Made by a program: the position numbers and the translations under genes. From Candidatus Zixiibacteriota bacterium (GTDB taxonomy: Bacteria > Zixibacteria > MSB-5A5 > GN15 > FEB-12), in NCBI GenBank assembly GCA_020351995.1, contig CP070674.1, positions 381,261 through 445,260 on the forward strand: a stretch of 64,000 bases of DNA, written 5' to 3'. Position 1 is the stretch's first letter. Each line of letters begins with the position of its first letter. Below are positions 17,756 through 25,774 of this stretch, one piece after another. The notes under the pieces are model-generated. The model was not told the origin of the DNA. It ran no database searches and saw only the letters and a program-made list of their open reading frames with translations.

Positions 17756-19048
17756 TCAGGGCATTATCCTGGGTGTGATCAGGATAATGAGATCCGTCGT
17801 GCTGGTTTCCTCGGAGGTCGATGTGAAAAGCAGTCTTCCCAGCAGAGGAATATGTCCCAGCAGAGGAACCCTGCGCTCTCTTTTGATCACGTCTTCTTTT
17901 AGCAGCCCGCCAAGGGCGGCGGTTTCGCCGTCGTTGACCGTAATACGGGTCCGAATGGAGCGAGATATCGTAATCGGCTTCTGCGCCTCGACCGACCCCG
18001 TATAGCCGATGATATCCTCAACTGTTGGCCGCACATCCATCGTAATTCTTCCGTCTTCGTTAATTCTCGGAGTCACGACCACGGAAATGCCGACTTCTTC
18101 GTCGTAGAAAGTCATAATATCCTGAGTGGCGGCGCCTTCGGTGAATCTGGTAACGGTTGGAATCGGAATCACCGTGGCCACCTCGATGACGGCTTCGTGA
18201 TTTTCCAGTGTAGTAACGTGCGGATCGGAGATGAGTTTTGAATTTCCTTTTTCCTCGAGCATGCTCAGAATCATCGACATCTGTGATACCGACAGCGTCC
18301 CCCAGGTCCAGGTGCCGGTGTTAAGATTGTAGTCGGCGGCGACATTTTGAAGTTCGGTTGACTGATTTGCGGTGGTGCTTGAGGTGCTCCCCGCGCCGAG
18401 CGTGGTTGTGACCGAGGTAGGCCAGGACAGTCCCAGTTGGGACTGGCTGTCAAGATTGGTCTCGATTATCTTTACCTCGATTGAAATCTGACGTTCGGGC
18501 TTATCCATCTCGGCGATCAGGGCCATCATTCTGCTGACCACACTGGGATAATCGCTAATGGCGATTCGATTGGCCGCGTACGCATCATCGCCCGCTGCTC
18601 CCTCCTGCTCCGCGGTTTTGCTGAGGACGATTATCTTTCCCTTAGATGACTTGATCACTTCCAGGGCGTTCTTGGCCGTTATCGGCTCGATATACTTGAG
18701 CGTCACCACTTCGGCCACCAGTTCGCCCACTGCCTCGAACTCGATTGGCTTGACTATGATAACGTCTTCTTTCATGTAGAAGTTGTATCCGTTGGGGTAG
18801 AGGATAGCTTCAAGGGCGGTTTCGATATCGACATTTTCGAGTCTCAAGCTAACCTCGCCTTCTACGTTGTCGGCCACCACCAGGTTGAGCGAGTATTGCT
18901 GGGCTATCATGTTCAGGACGGTTCGCAAGGCGACCGACTCGAGTTCCATCGATAGCTTGTCGGGATTGTTCAAAAGGGCGGCGGAGGCGAAGGAAAATGA
19001 AATCACGGACAGCATCAGGGCGCCGACGATATATCTTAAAGGTCTCAT
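17756..19048 (-). CDS. pilQ: Type IV pilus secretin, short form
   Basis: Forms the outer-membrane channel through which the pilus passes. A signal peptide (about 1-23, ending 'SFASA') leads to an STN-like domain (about 28-95), an N-domain with 'EVVTLKYIEPITAKNALEVI' (secretin N-type), and the secretin core. The core contains 'SKLISDPHVTTLENHEAVI' and the C-terminal signature 'RVPLLGHIPLLGRLLF' followed by 'LIILITPRI'. At 430 residues it is much shorter than common PilQ proteins (about 600-700) and shows no AMIN domains. Last gene of the pil operon, 4 bases after pilP. Function is assigned from context plus family signatures. Confidence 0.9.
   Translation of the reverse strand: MRPLRYIVGALMLSVISFSFASAALLNNPDKLSMELESVALRTVLNMIAQQYSLNLVVADNVEGEVSLRLENVDIETALEAILYPNGYNFYMKEDVIIVKPIEFEAVGELVAEVVTLKYIEPITAKNALEVIKSSKGKIIVLSKTAEQEGAAGDDAYAANRIAISDYPSVVSRMMALIAEMDKPERQISIEVKIIETNLDSQSQLGLSWPTSVTTTLGAGSTSSTTANQSTELQNVAADYNLNTGTWTWGTLSVSQMSMILSMLEEKGNSKLISDPHVTTLENHEAVIEVATVIPIPTVTRFTEGAATQDIMTFYDEEVGISVVVTPRINEDGRITMDVRPTVEDIIGYTGSVEAQKPITISRSIRTRITVNDGETAALGGLLKEDVIKRERRVPLLGHIPLLGRLLFTSTSEETSTTDLIILITPRIMP
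17762..17789. repeat. 10-bp inverted repeat inside the 3' end of pilQ
   Basis: CATTATCCTG (17762-17771) and CAGGATAATG (17780-17789) form a perfect 10-bp stem with an 8-base loop. It overlaps codons for the last conserved strand of the secretin and lies 7 bases past the stop of the convergent MauE gene. It lacks a T-tract but could end or slow transcription from both directions, since no intergenic space exists. Confidence 0.6.
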
Positions 19049-19052
19049 AATT

Positions 19053-19505
19053 CTATCCTTTGGTAACTGTTAGCGTCATTTTTGAACCATTATATTCAAG
19101 CATTACTGATTTCCGGTCTATGCGAAGAACCCTGGCGCTATTGATTGTGTCGCCGGCCTTGACGGGCTTGTTGTTTATTATGGCTACCGGTGCCTGACTG
19201 TTATACAGAATTCCAGAGAGTTGCCACTTCGGTTTCTCTGGCGTTCGCTGGGAGTACCGAGCGCTATGCTGTACACGAAAGGGATCTTTGCCCCAGGGCT
19301 CCCGCGCTTTTTGCTCAATGTTGACGAGTTTCGGCGCGGTCGGAACTGCCGGAGCCTCTTGAACTGGAGTGCCTGTGTCAACCGTCGGTGTGGCTCCGGA
19401 CTTGGCCGCAGGGTTCTTCGGCGTTGACTTAAGATTATTGTAACCCCAGATGATGGCAACAATGAGAATCCCGAATATTATCTTTTTTCGCGTACTTTCG
19501 CTCAT
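19053..19505 (-). CDS. pilP: PilP-like pilus assembly lipoprotein/inner-membrane protein
   Basis: Expected to link the PilMNO platform to the secretin. One N-terminal membrane segment (about residues 8-23, 'IIFGILIVAIIWGYNNL') is followed by a Pro/Thr/Ala-rich linker (to about 65) and a small beta-domain ('WQLSGILYNSQAPVAIINNK', 'VKAGDTI'). That is the HR-type fold of PilP/GspC. No lipobox is visible, unlike classical PilP, so it resembles GspC in anchoring. Length is 150 residues. Its start overlaps the pilO stop by 4 bases (ATGA). Confidence 0.75.
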   Translation of the reverse strand: MSESTRKKIIFGILIVAIIWGYNNLKSTPKNPAAKSGATPTVDTGTPVQEAPAVPTAPKLVNIEQKAREPWGKDPFRVQHSARYSQRTPEKPKWQLSGILYNSQAPVAIINNKPVKAGDTINSARVLRIDRKSVMLEYNGSKMTLTVTKG

Positions 19506-20065
19506 GTTTCCTCTCGCAGGCTTCCCAGCAAGGCCTTAAATCCGAACTGCATCGTAATCTTCGTTTTATCATCGTCCCTGCGGTATACTTTACAGGTGTT
19601 TACGCCCCGGAAGTAATTGGCGTGTTCGATTTCCTCTATGAACTGTCCGAATCCGATGAACCCGCCTTCTAGCTTCAGACCGATATTGAGGAATTGGGGT
19701 TTGCTTGAGTCTGGAATAATCGTGTTCAGGTAGAGCAGTTCCTCGACCGGCGGCGTGATTTCCACTACATCGACATTTTTCCGGGATGCTTCGAGACGCA
19801 AAGCATCGAAAAGCCTCAGTACATCGTTTTTCGTGTAGAGCTTTGAATTCAAGTCAGCCTTCAGGGACAGCAGGTTGTGATGTCTTTCTATAAAGCGGGG
19901 CAGTTCGCTTATCGTGTTCTGGAAATCAGCCAGCTGACTCTCGGCTTTCTTGATCTCAGTGGTCATCCGATCATGGTCTTTCTGGTACGGTACATACACG
20001 CCGAAAAACCACAGACTGGCCAGGATGACCAGAGTAGCTGAATATGTCAGTACCGTCCTGCTCAT
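19502..20065 (-). CDS. pilO: Type IV pilus assembly protein PilO
   Basis: Inner-membrane alignment protein. One membrane helix (about residues 8-26) is followed by a coiled coil (about 30-65, 'HDRMTTEIKKAESQLADFQ') and a ferredoxin-like domain containing 'LEASRKNVDVVEITPP' and 'GFGQFIEEIEHANYFRGV'. Length is 187 residues, as usual. It is coupled to both neighbours by 4-base overlaps, between pilMN and pilP. PilO normally pairs with PilN, here supplied by the fused C-terminal half of the preceding gene. Confidence 0.9.
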   Translation of the reverse strand: MSRTVLTYSATLVILASLWFFGVYVPYQKDHDRMTTEIKKAESQLADFQNTISELPRFIERHHNLLSLKADLNSKLYTKNDVLRLFDALRLEASRKNVDVVEITPPVEELLYLNTIIPDSSKPQFLNIGLKLEGGFIGFGQFIEEIEHANYFRGVNTCKVYRRDDDKTKITMQFGFKALLGSLREET

Positions 20066-21678
20066 ACCGCCCCCCGCAGCTGAATTTGAAAGTCAATCTG
20101 GAACTTGTTCTTGATCGCTTTCTTGACGTGGCGGACTATCGAAACGTCCTCATAAAACGGCGAGTCGGATAAAACCTCAACATATTCGGCCAGGATTATC
20201 TCCGGAGGAATTTCCTTCGACTCAACTATACCATGCAGGTAGATATTCTTCTCGACCGGATCGGGCGTGTAATCCAGGTAGAGGAGAGTTATCGGGTCCG
20301 GGGTCAGCCGGGTCAACTCTTTTAAATTGAGGGCCAGGTAACTGGGTGACTGCTTGATCTGGTCAAGGTATGACTGATCCAGCGCAATCTGTCTCTTCAC
20401 CAGATTGTAGGTGTGAAAGGCTTCGGAGTTCCGGAACTCGACCACCTGGCGATTCAATTCCAGGAGTTTTTTCTCAGCGATATTGGTCCTGTTGCGCAGT
20501 GTCAACCATGAAAGCCCCAGGGCAAGAACAATCAGTACCACGGCTACCCTGGCGTATATACCCGTCTTCCCCTGGGCACGGCTCCTTTTTTGATCCGCAG
20601 GCAGCAGGTTAGCCAGTGATACATGACAGGATGCTGCCGCCAGAGCGGGCAGGCACACCGGGATAATGTCTATCTGATCATTATCGCGGGTACCGAGACC
20701 GCAAAGAGTTGATACCGGCAGTGGCTCCAGTTCGATGCCGCTCTTGGTATTTAACAGTTGCAACAATTCCTCGCTAGATGCGAGATCGCCGTAAACATAG
20801 ATTTTTTCCTGCAGGGAAGCCGAATATTGCCCGGCGTAGTAATCGAGCGATGTCTGTATTTCGTTGGCGATTGTTTCGGCAAAGTACTCGTAACGGGTCT
20901 GCTCCGGAAAAGTCCCCAGCATGGCCGAGCTTACTGCTGTGGCGTGCGAAAACTCCAGCGTGGCGCCCTTGTAAAAGGAGATTTCCGTGGATTTCAGACC
21001 AATATTAAGCAGGGTATAGCTCTTACCTTCCGTGAAACCGGCCAGGTGCTTGAGAAATTCACCGATGACATCCTGGGAGTGGTAGATGTTGGACACATTC
21101 AGGTCTTGAAACTCAAACGGCTCGAGCTGCTCACGGATGAATCGTTTGGTGGCTGCCTGCAAAGCAACCTTGTAACTTTCCGAACCTTCCCGCGATATCC
21201 GATAGATAGGGCGATAATCGTAAGTACAGTCTTCGAAGGGGAAGGGGATCTGTTTCTTTACCTCGAAGCTGACAGCGGTTTCTAACTCGCCGCGCCTGAG
21301 TTTCGGCATCAGGAATGTGCGGAATGTCGTTTCCGGTCCCGACACCGCCAGGGAAACGGTTGTGGCATAGCCGCTGTTATCGGCAATGAAGTCGGTAATC
21401 TCACGGAGGATAATCTCGTTGCGTGATTTTTGACCTGTGGAATCCTTGGGGAAGTACTCTTTTTTAATATCAAGGAGACGTTTTGATTTCCCCCAGTGAC
21501 GTACGGCGGCCATCTGCATTGAATGGTTCTCGATGCAAAAGGAGATCGCCGTTCCCAGCTGGTGGGTAGTCTTCGGTCGGATTTTCTCAATAGAAATGGA
21601 CGGCTGGGTGGCGTCTTTGCCCACGCCGTCTTTGCCGGAAGCTTTTCTCTTCCATTTAAGAAAACCCAACTTGCTCAT
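20062..21678 (-). CDS. pilM: Fused PilM-PilN type IV pilus assembly protein
   Basis: The 538-residue product joins two proteins that are usually separate. Residues about 40-350 are PilM-like (actin fold), with 'SFEVKKQIPFPFEDCTYDYR' and 'FAETIANEIQTSLDYYAGQY'. Residues about 354-538 are PilN-like: the PilN binding motif 'NLLP' at 357-360, a membrane helix at about 375-393, a coiled coil, and a periplasmic domain. PilN's NLLP peptide normally docks onto PilM, so the fusion tethers them permanently. The PilM phosphate loops look degenerate: 'ISFCIENHSMQMAAV' lacks the usual Asp and glycines, and 'LNIGLKSTEISF' has Asn for Asp, so ATP binding may be lost. It overlaps pilO by 4 bases. Confidence 0.85.
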   Translation of the reverse strand: MSKLGFLKWKRKASGKDGVGKDATQPSISIEKIRPKTTHQLGTAISFCIENHSMQMAAVRHWGKSKRLLDIKKEYFPKDSTGQKSRNEIILREITDFIADNSGYATTVSLAVSGPETTFRTFLMPKLRRGELETAVSFEVKKQIPFPFEDCTYDYRPIYRISREGSESYKVALQAATKRFIREQLEPFEFQDLNVSNIYHSQDVIGEFLKHLAGFTEGKSYTLLNIGLKSTEISFYKGATLEFSHATAVSSAMLGTFPEQTRYEYFAETIANEIQTSLDYYAGQYSASLQEKIYVYGDLASSEELLQLLNTKSGIELEPLPVSTLCGLGTRDNDQIDIIPVCLPALAAASCHVSLANLLPADQKRSRAQGKTGIYARVAVVLIVLALGLSWLTLRNRTNIAEKKLLELNRQVVEFRNSEAFHTYNLVKRQIALDQSYLDQIKQSPSYLALNLKELTRLTPDPITLLYLDYTPDPVEKNIYLHGIVESKEIPPEIILAEYVEVLSDSPFYEDVSIVRHVKKAIKNKFQIDFQIQLRGAV

Positions 21679-21690
21679 AAAAACTCCGGC

Positions 21691-22206
21691 TCAAAAGCCA
21701 ACTGTGATGGTGTCCGAGCTTCCGACCGACAGGATGCGGCGATTCGACGGCTGGTAGACATAGGCTACATCCCAGGCGTCCTTCAAATAGTTGTCTTCAG
21801 TGCTGTCTATGTATGGACCGTTCCATCCCAGACCGGTCAACTGGTTATAAGCGGTCACCGAATCGGGTTTGGTTACCAGATCCTGTAGTGATGACGGAAC
21901 ATACCCCACGTCACCTTCAAAGCCGCGGTCGACGTATTTGCCTCCTGCGACAGCGTCAGGATTGCCCGCGATCGCGACTTTCAAATTTTGTAGCTCTTTC
22001 TTGGTAGCGGTGATTTTCGATGAGTCCGAGATATCGCCGAACCTGGGGATAGCAACCGCCGCCAGGATGCCAAGAACGACGATTATCATGACAAGCTCGA
22101 TCAGGGTGAAACCATCCCGAGCGAGCTTGCCCCCTAATAGTGATGGTTTGGGCGGATGGTTATCCACTACCGTAAAAGTTTTACCAGAGATTCTCGCCAA
22201 CCGCAT
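21691..22206 (-). CDS. Type IV pilin-like protein, GspG-like (second pilin)
   Basis: Prepilin with the cleavage site 'RDG^FTLIELVMIIVVLGILA', Glu at +5, and a following hydrophobic helix. The C-terminal part has 'GLGWNGPYIDS' and 'KDAWDVAYVY', reminiscent of the major pseudopilin GspG signature. The true start is unclear: ATG at 22206 overlaps the first pilin by 26 bases and gives a 32-residue leader, while GTG at 22167 gives a 19-residue leader. The longer in-frame ORF further upstream is only the shadow of the first pilin gene. Mature length is about 140 residues. It may be a minor pilin or a second pilus subunit. Confidence 0.85.
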   Translation of the reverse strand: MRLARISGKTFTVVDNHPPKPSLLGGKLARDGFTLIELVMIIVVLGILAAVAIPRFGDISDSSKITATKKELQNLKVAIAGNPDAVAGGKYVDRGFEGDVGYVPSSLQDLVTKPDSVTAYNQLTGLGWNGPYIDSTEDNYLKDAWDVAYVYQPSNRRILSVGSSDTITVGF

Positions 22207-22597
22207 CAGAGTTGAGCCAAATCTCGCCATCGTCAACCAAATAAGCCCAGCCGCAGCCTCCGGCAACCACTGTTCCCTTGGTAGCACCGGCGACCACTGA
22301 ATCAGCCAGTGAATCAACCGCGATATAGGGGTTGTCCGGTATACCCTGGGCCATGATGGCCAGGATGACGCTATCAAGCGGCGGCCAGTGAGCGCTATCC
22401 TGAACAGCGTGATTGGCGTAGTAGATGGTGATGGCTGACCGCACCGCACCGAGCGCTCCCCTTGCGGCGGCTTCCTTGGCCTCATCGGAGAGGTCCTGGT
22501 ATTTGGGGATCGCCACCGCGGCCAATATGCCAAGAATGACAATAATCATGACCAGTTCGATAAGCGTGAATCCCTTTTGGTTTGCTCCGACAAACAT
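22181..22597 (-). CDS. pilA: Type IV pilin (first pilin)
   Basis: Short leader 'MFVGANQKG' then 'FTLIELVMIIVILGILAAVA', the classical prepilin peptidase site with Phe +1 and Glu +5, and the assembly helix up to about residue 60. The mature part is about 129 residues, with two central cysteine-free loops and 'GGCGWAYLVDDGEIWLN' near the end. It sits directly after pilC in the operon, with an AAGGAGG site 5 bases before the ATG. Likely the main pilus subunit, judged by position and size. A prepilin peptidase gene is not in the window. Confidence 0.9.
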   Translation of the reverse strand: MFVGANQKGFTLIELVMIIVILGILAAVAIPKYQDLSDEAKEAAARGALGAVRSAITIYYANHAVQDSAHWPPLDSVILAIMAQGIPDNPYIAVDSLADSVVAGATKGTVVAGGCGWAYLVDDGEIWLNSDAVGENLW

Positions 22598-22679
22598 ACG
22601 TCCTCCTTATGAGTTCATGAAGGTTGTGTATTCTAGGTTTATCTTTATAAATCGGTAAAAATCCAGATTATTTTAGCCC

Positions 22680-23897
22680 TTAACCACCTTTGAAGACTTG
22701 GATTAAGTTCCACATTGGCAGGAATATAGCCAGAGCCATTATCAACACGAAAATGGCGACAACAAAGGTCAGAATCGGCTCTAAAATGGCCGTTAGATGT
22801 CGCGATGTATATTGGACCTCCTTGCTGTAATGAGCACCCACCTCACCGAGCATGCGCTCCAGCGCGCCGGTCTCAAGGCCGATTGCTATCATCTGTTTTG
22901 CCAGGTCCGGAAAGTGGTCGAACTTTTCATCCATCAGGCTGGCGTCCGAACCCTTTCGAAACATTTCTTCCAGCCTCCTTATTTCGCAGCTGACGCGGCT
23001 GTTCTTAACAGAATCAGCCAGGATGTTCAAAGATTGAACAATGGGCAGGCCTGCCTTGAAGAGGATACCAAACATCATCGCGAACCTTGCCACATTTCCC
23101 TTGAGGACGAGATCGCCCAGGATTGGCATCCGGAGCAGCTTGGTGTCTACCCACAGCTTGCCTTTTTCGTTGGTTAGCACTTTTCTTAACCCGAAGCCTA
23201 ACGCCACAATTGCACCCAGGATGATTGCCCAATAGCTCGTAACGAAATTGCTCGTACCTATGAGAATCCGGGTGGCCAATGGTAGCTGCGCTCCGAAAGC
23301 TCCGTAGAAATCGACAAAGCGTGGGATGACGTAGGTCATTAAGACAACGAAGGCTATCGCTATCACGAGGACGACAATGATGGGATATCTGAGCCCCGAC
23401 TTTATTTGCCGACCCAATTCCATCTCTTTTTCCATCATAGTCGACAACTCTTCGAGGATGTCCTCGAGCCGTCCTGATTCCTCACCGGCCGCGATGCTGT
23501 CGCGATACACCCGGGAGAAAATCTCATCGTAACTCGCCATCGCTTCCGAAAGAGACTTACCAGACTGAATGCTGTATCTTATCTGCTGGATAGCGCGGCT
23601 GAATCGACCGTCCTCGGGCCCCACCTTGATAATTGACAACGCCCGTAGGATAGGGATACCTGACCGATACATAGTCGCCAGGTTGTTGGTAAAAATTATC
23701 AGGTTCTCGTAATCACGCCGGCTGGTAAGACCGAGAAGAGAGAAGGAGTGCCTGTCACGAACGGCAGTTATCTTGACGGGTATATAATCCTGCGCGGCCA
23801 GGTATTCGGCTACCTGGTCCGGGTTCTCGGCTGTCAGGGCGCCCTTTTTCGAGCTACCGTCGGCAGCGAGGGCCTTATATTTGAACTGGGTCGGCAT
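22680..23897 (-). CDS. pilC: Type IV pilus inner-membrane platform protein PilC (GspF family)
   Basis: Polytopic platform protein that couples the assembly ATPase to pilin insertion. The 405-residue product has two GspF-type domains, each with 'AGxP' turns: 'MYRSGIPILRALSII' and 'LFKAGLPIVQSLNIL'. Both are followed by 'GRLEDIL' / 'GALERML' patterns, and membrane segments lie near 170-190, 220-240 and at the end. The start overlaps the pilB 3' end by 23 bases; no better start exists downstream that keeps the N-terminal domain. Length and motifs are normal. Confidence 0.95.
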   Translation of the reverse strand: MPTQFKYKALAADGSSKKGALTAENPDQVAEYLAAQDYIPVKITAVRDRHSFSLLGLTSRRDYENLIIFTNNLATMYRSGIPILRALSIIKVGPEDGRFSRAIQQIRYSIQSGKSLSEAMASYDEIFSRVYRDSIAAGEESGRLEDILEELSTMMEKEMELGRQIKSGLRYPIIVVLVIAIAFVVLMTYVIPRFVDFYGAFGAQLPLATRILIGTSNFVTSYWAIILGAIVALGFGLRKVLTNEKGKLWVDTKLLRMPILGDLVLKGNVARFAMMFGILFKAGLPIVQSLNILADSVKNSRVSCEIRRLEEMFRKGSDASLMDEKFDHFPDLAKQMIAIGLETGALERMLGEVGAHYSKEVQYTSRHLTAILEPILTFVVAIFVLIMALAIFLPMWNLIQVFKGG

Positions 23898-25617
23898 CGA
23901 CCGGTGTCACTTTCACTTTTTTCTCGGGATCCCGGTAAGTATCAACGTTTGAAGTTTCCTTGAGCAGTTCCTCGAGACATATGTGACCTGCCGTGAGCTT
24001 CTCCAGTCCAATCTCGAACAGCGGTATGTAGCCAAACTTATGCGCTTCTTCCTTGATCTGGTTCAGGGAAGCGTTTTTAATGACCAGTTCAGCTATTGAG
24101 GGAGACAGCTCTACGAACTCGAAGATTCCGGTCTGGCCCTTGAAGCCGGTCATCTTACAGGCCGGACAGCCAACGCCCCGCTTGAAGTCGATGCAGTCAG
24201 CGAGATCGGTGAGCCCGGCCCTCTGTATAATCGGCTCGGGAGGGATGTAGGAAGTGGCGCAGTCGGGACAATTTACCCGTACAAGGCGCTGAGCTAAAAC
24301 CCCCTTGATAGCCGAAGCGACCAGATAATTCTCGATACCCATGTCAACCAACCGGGTGATTGCCGAAGGAGCGTCGTTGGTGTGGATCGTCGAAAAGACC
24401 AGATGACCCGTCAGCGAGGAACGGATGGCCATCTGGGCCGTTTCCGTGTCGCGAATCTCGCCGATCATAATTACGTCCGGGTTCTGGCGCAGGATGGATC
24501 GAAGGGTAGAGGGAAAAGTGAGACCGGCTTTCTCGTTGATCTGAATCTGAATTATGAGCGGCAGAGAATACTCCACCGGATCCTCAACCGTGATGATATT
24601 CTTTTCGATCGAGTTGATTTCCTGAAGGGCCGCGTAAAGGGTCGAGGTTTTACCGCTCGAGGTAGGACCGGAAATGAGTACCAGCCCCTCCGGTTTATGA
24701 ATGATGTTTCGCCAGCGTTCCTCGAGCCTGGCTGAGAATCCCAGTTGCGCGAAGGAAAGCCTCAGATTGCGACGGTCCAGTATTCGAATAACGATCTTCT
24801 CACCGTGAATTGTCGGTAGTGTCGAAACGCGCAGGTCAACCGTCTGACCGTCGACATTCATGAAGAACCGTCCGTCCTGAGGCAGCCGCTTTTCCGACAC
24901 GTCAAGATTAGCTGCAATCTTTATGCGCGAAATCAGCTCATTCTGCATGGATTTCGGGGGTGCCGCCTCTTCGCGCATGACGCTGTCGACGCGGTACCTA
25001 ATGCGCAGCCGGGCTTCCTCCGGCTCAATATGAATATCCGAAGCTTTCTCTTTTACGGCTTTGGCGATTATCAAGTTTACCAGCTTGATAATGGGTGTTT
25101 CTGACTGGGGATCGGCCAGGGAAGAGATGCCGTCCAGAATCGGAGTCTGGTCGTCGCCCTTCGAACCCATTATGTGTGACAGTGAATCGCCAACGGAATA
25201 GTACTGGTCGATGGAGTCCTTGATCTCGGTTGCGGCGGCGATGACACGTTTTATGTTCAACCCGGTGAGGTACTTTATCTCGTCAATGGCAATAATGTTC
25301 AGCGGATCGGCCATCGCGACCGTGAGGGTGTTACCGATTTCGAAGACCGGTATGAGTGTATAGCGACGGGCTACGTCTACGGGAACACGCTGAACGACCT
25401 GAGGGTCAATGACCATGGAATTGAGACTTATCTTGGGTATGCTGAGTCGTTCCGACACAGCGTCTATCAGCTGCTCCTCGGTGATATATCCTTTCTCGAC
25501 CAGTATCTCTCCGAGCCGTTTACCCAGGATGCTCTGATCCCGAAGGCCTTCCTCCAATTGCTGATCGGTAATCAGTCCCTTTTCAACCAGCAAATCGCCA
25601 ATCTTCTTTTTGGCCAT
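23875..25617 (-). CDS. pilB: Type IV pilus assembly ATPase PilB (GspE family)
   Basis: Cytoplasmic hexameric ATPase that powers pilus extension. An N-terminal GspE/MshEN-type domain (about 1-150, 'LIDAVSERLSIPKISLN') precedes the catalytic core. The core has Walker A 'GPTSSGKTSTLY', the Asp box with 'IITVEDPVEY', Walker B 'NPDVIMIGEIRD' and the His box 'GHLVFSTIHTNDAPSAI'. Two CxxC pairs (CPDC and CPAC) form the zinc site typical of PilB/GspE. Length is 580 residues. First gene of the pil operon, transcribed leftward from the 157-bp divergent gap with the BamA-like gene. No retraction ATPase pilT is in the window. Confidence 0.95.
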   Translation of the reverse strand: MAKKKIGDLLVEKGLITDQQLEEGLRDQSILGKRLGEILVEKGYITEEQLIDAVSERLSIPKISLNSMVIDPQVVQRVPVDVARRYTLIPVFEIGNTLTVAMADPLNIIAIDEIKYLTGLNIKRVIAAATEIKDSIDQYYSVGDSLSHIMGSKGDDQTPILDGISSLADPQSETPIIKLVNLIIAKAVKEKASDIHIEPEEARLRIRYRVDSVMREEAAPPKSMQNELISRIKIAANLDVSEKRLPQDGRFFMNVDGQTVDLRVSTLPTIHGEKIVIRILDRRNLRLSFAQLGFSARLEERWRNIIHKPEGLVLISGPTSSGKTSTLYAALQEINSIEKNIITVEDPVEYSLPLIIQIQINEKAGLTFPSTLRSILRQNPDVIMIGEIRDTETAQMAIRSSLTGHLVFSTIHTNDAPSAITRLVDMGIENYLVASAIKGVLAQRLVRVNCPDCATSYIPPEPIIQRAGLTDLADCIDFKRGVGCPACKMTGFKGQTGIFEFVELSPSIAELVIKNASLNQIKEEAHKFGYIPLFEIGLEKLTAGHICLEELLKETSNVDTYRDPEKKVKVTPVDADPVQI

Positions 25618-25774
25618 ATGCTCCCGAATAGTTCATGGTTAAATAGCAGTTATTATATTATCGGAGCCTTTGTCCATTACCTTAAGAGGGGCATTCGATT
25701 CCGGCCGCAAAGCGTCAAGTAATATGTTGATTCATCACGTCTTTGTATTAAATTGAGCAAAATTGGAGCAGCTT

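Noticed and set aside
22207-22542. Long upstream extension of the second pilin reading frame
   Set aside because: It is the out-of-frame shadow of the first pilin gene and has no pilin-like or coding character.
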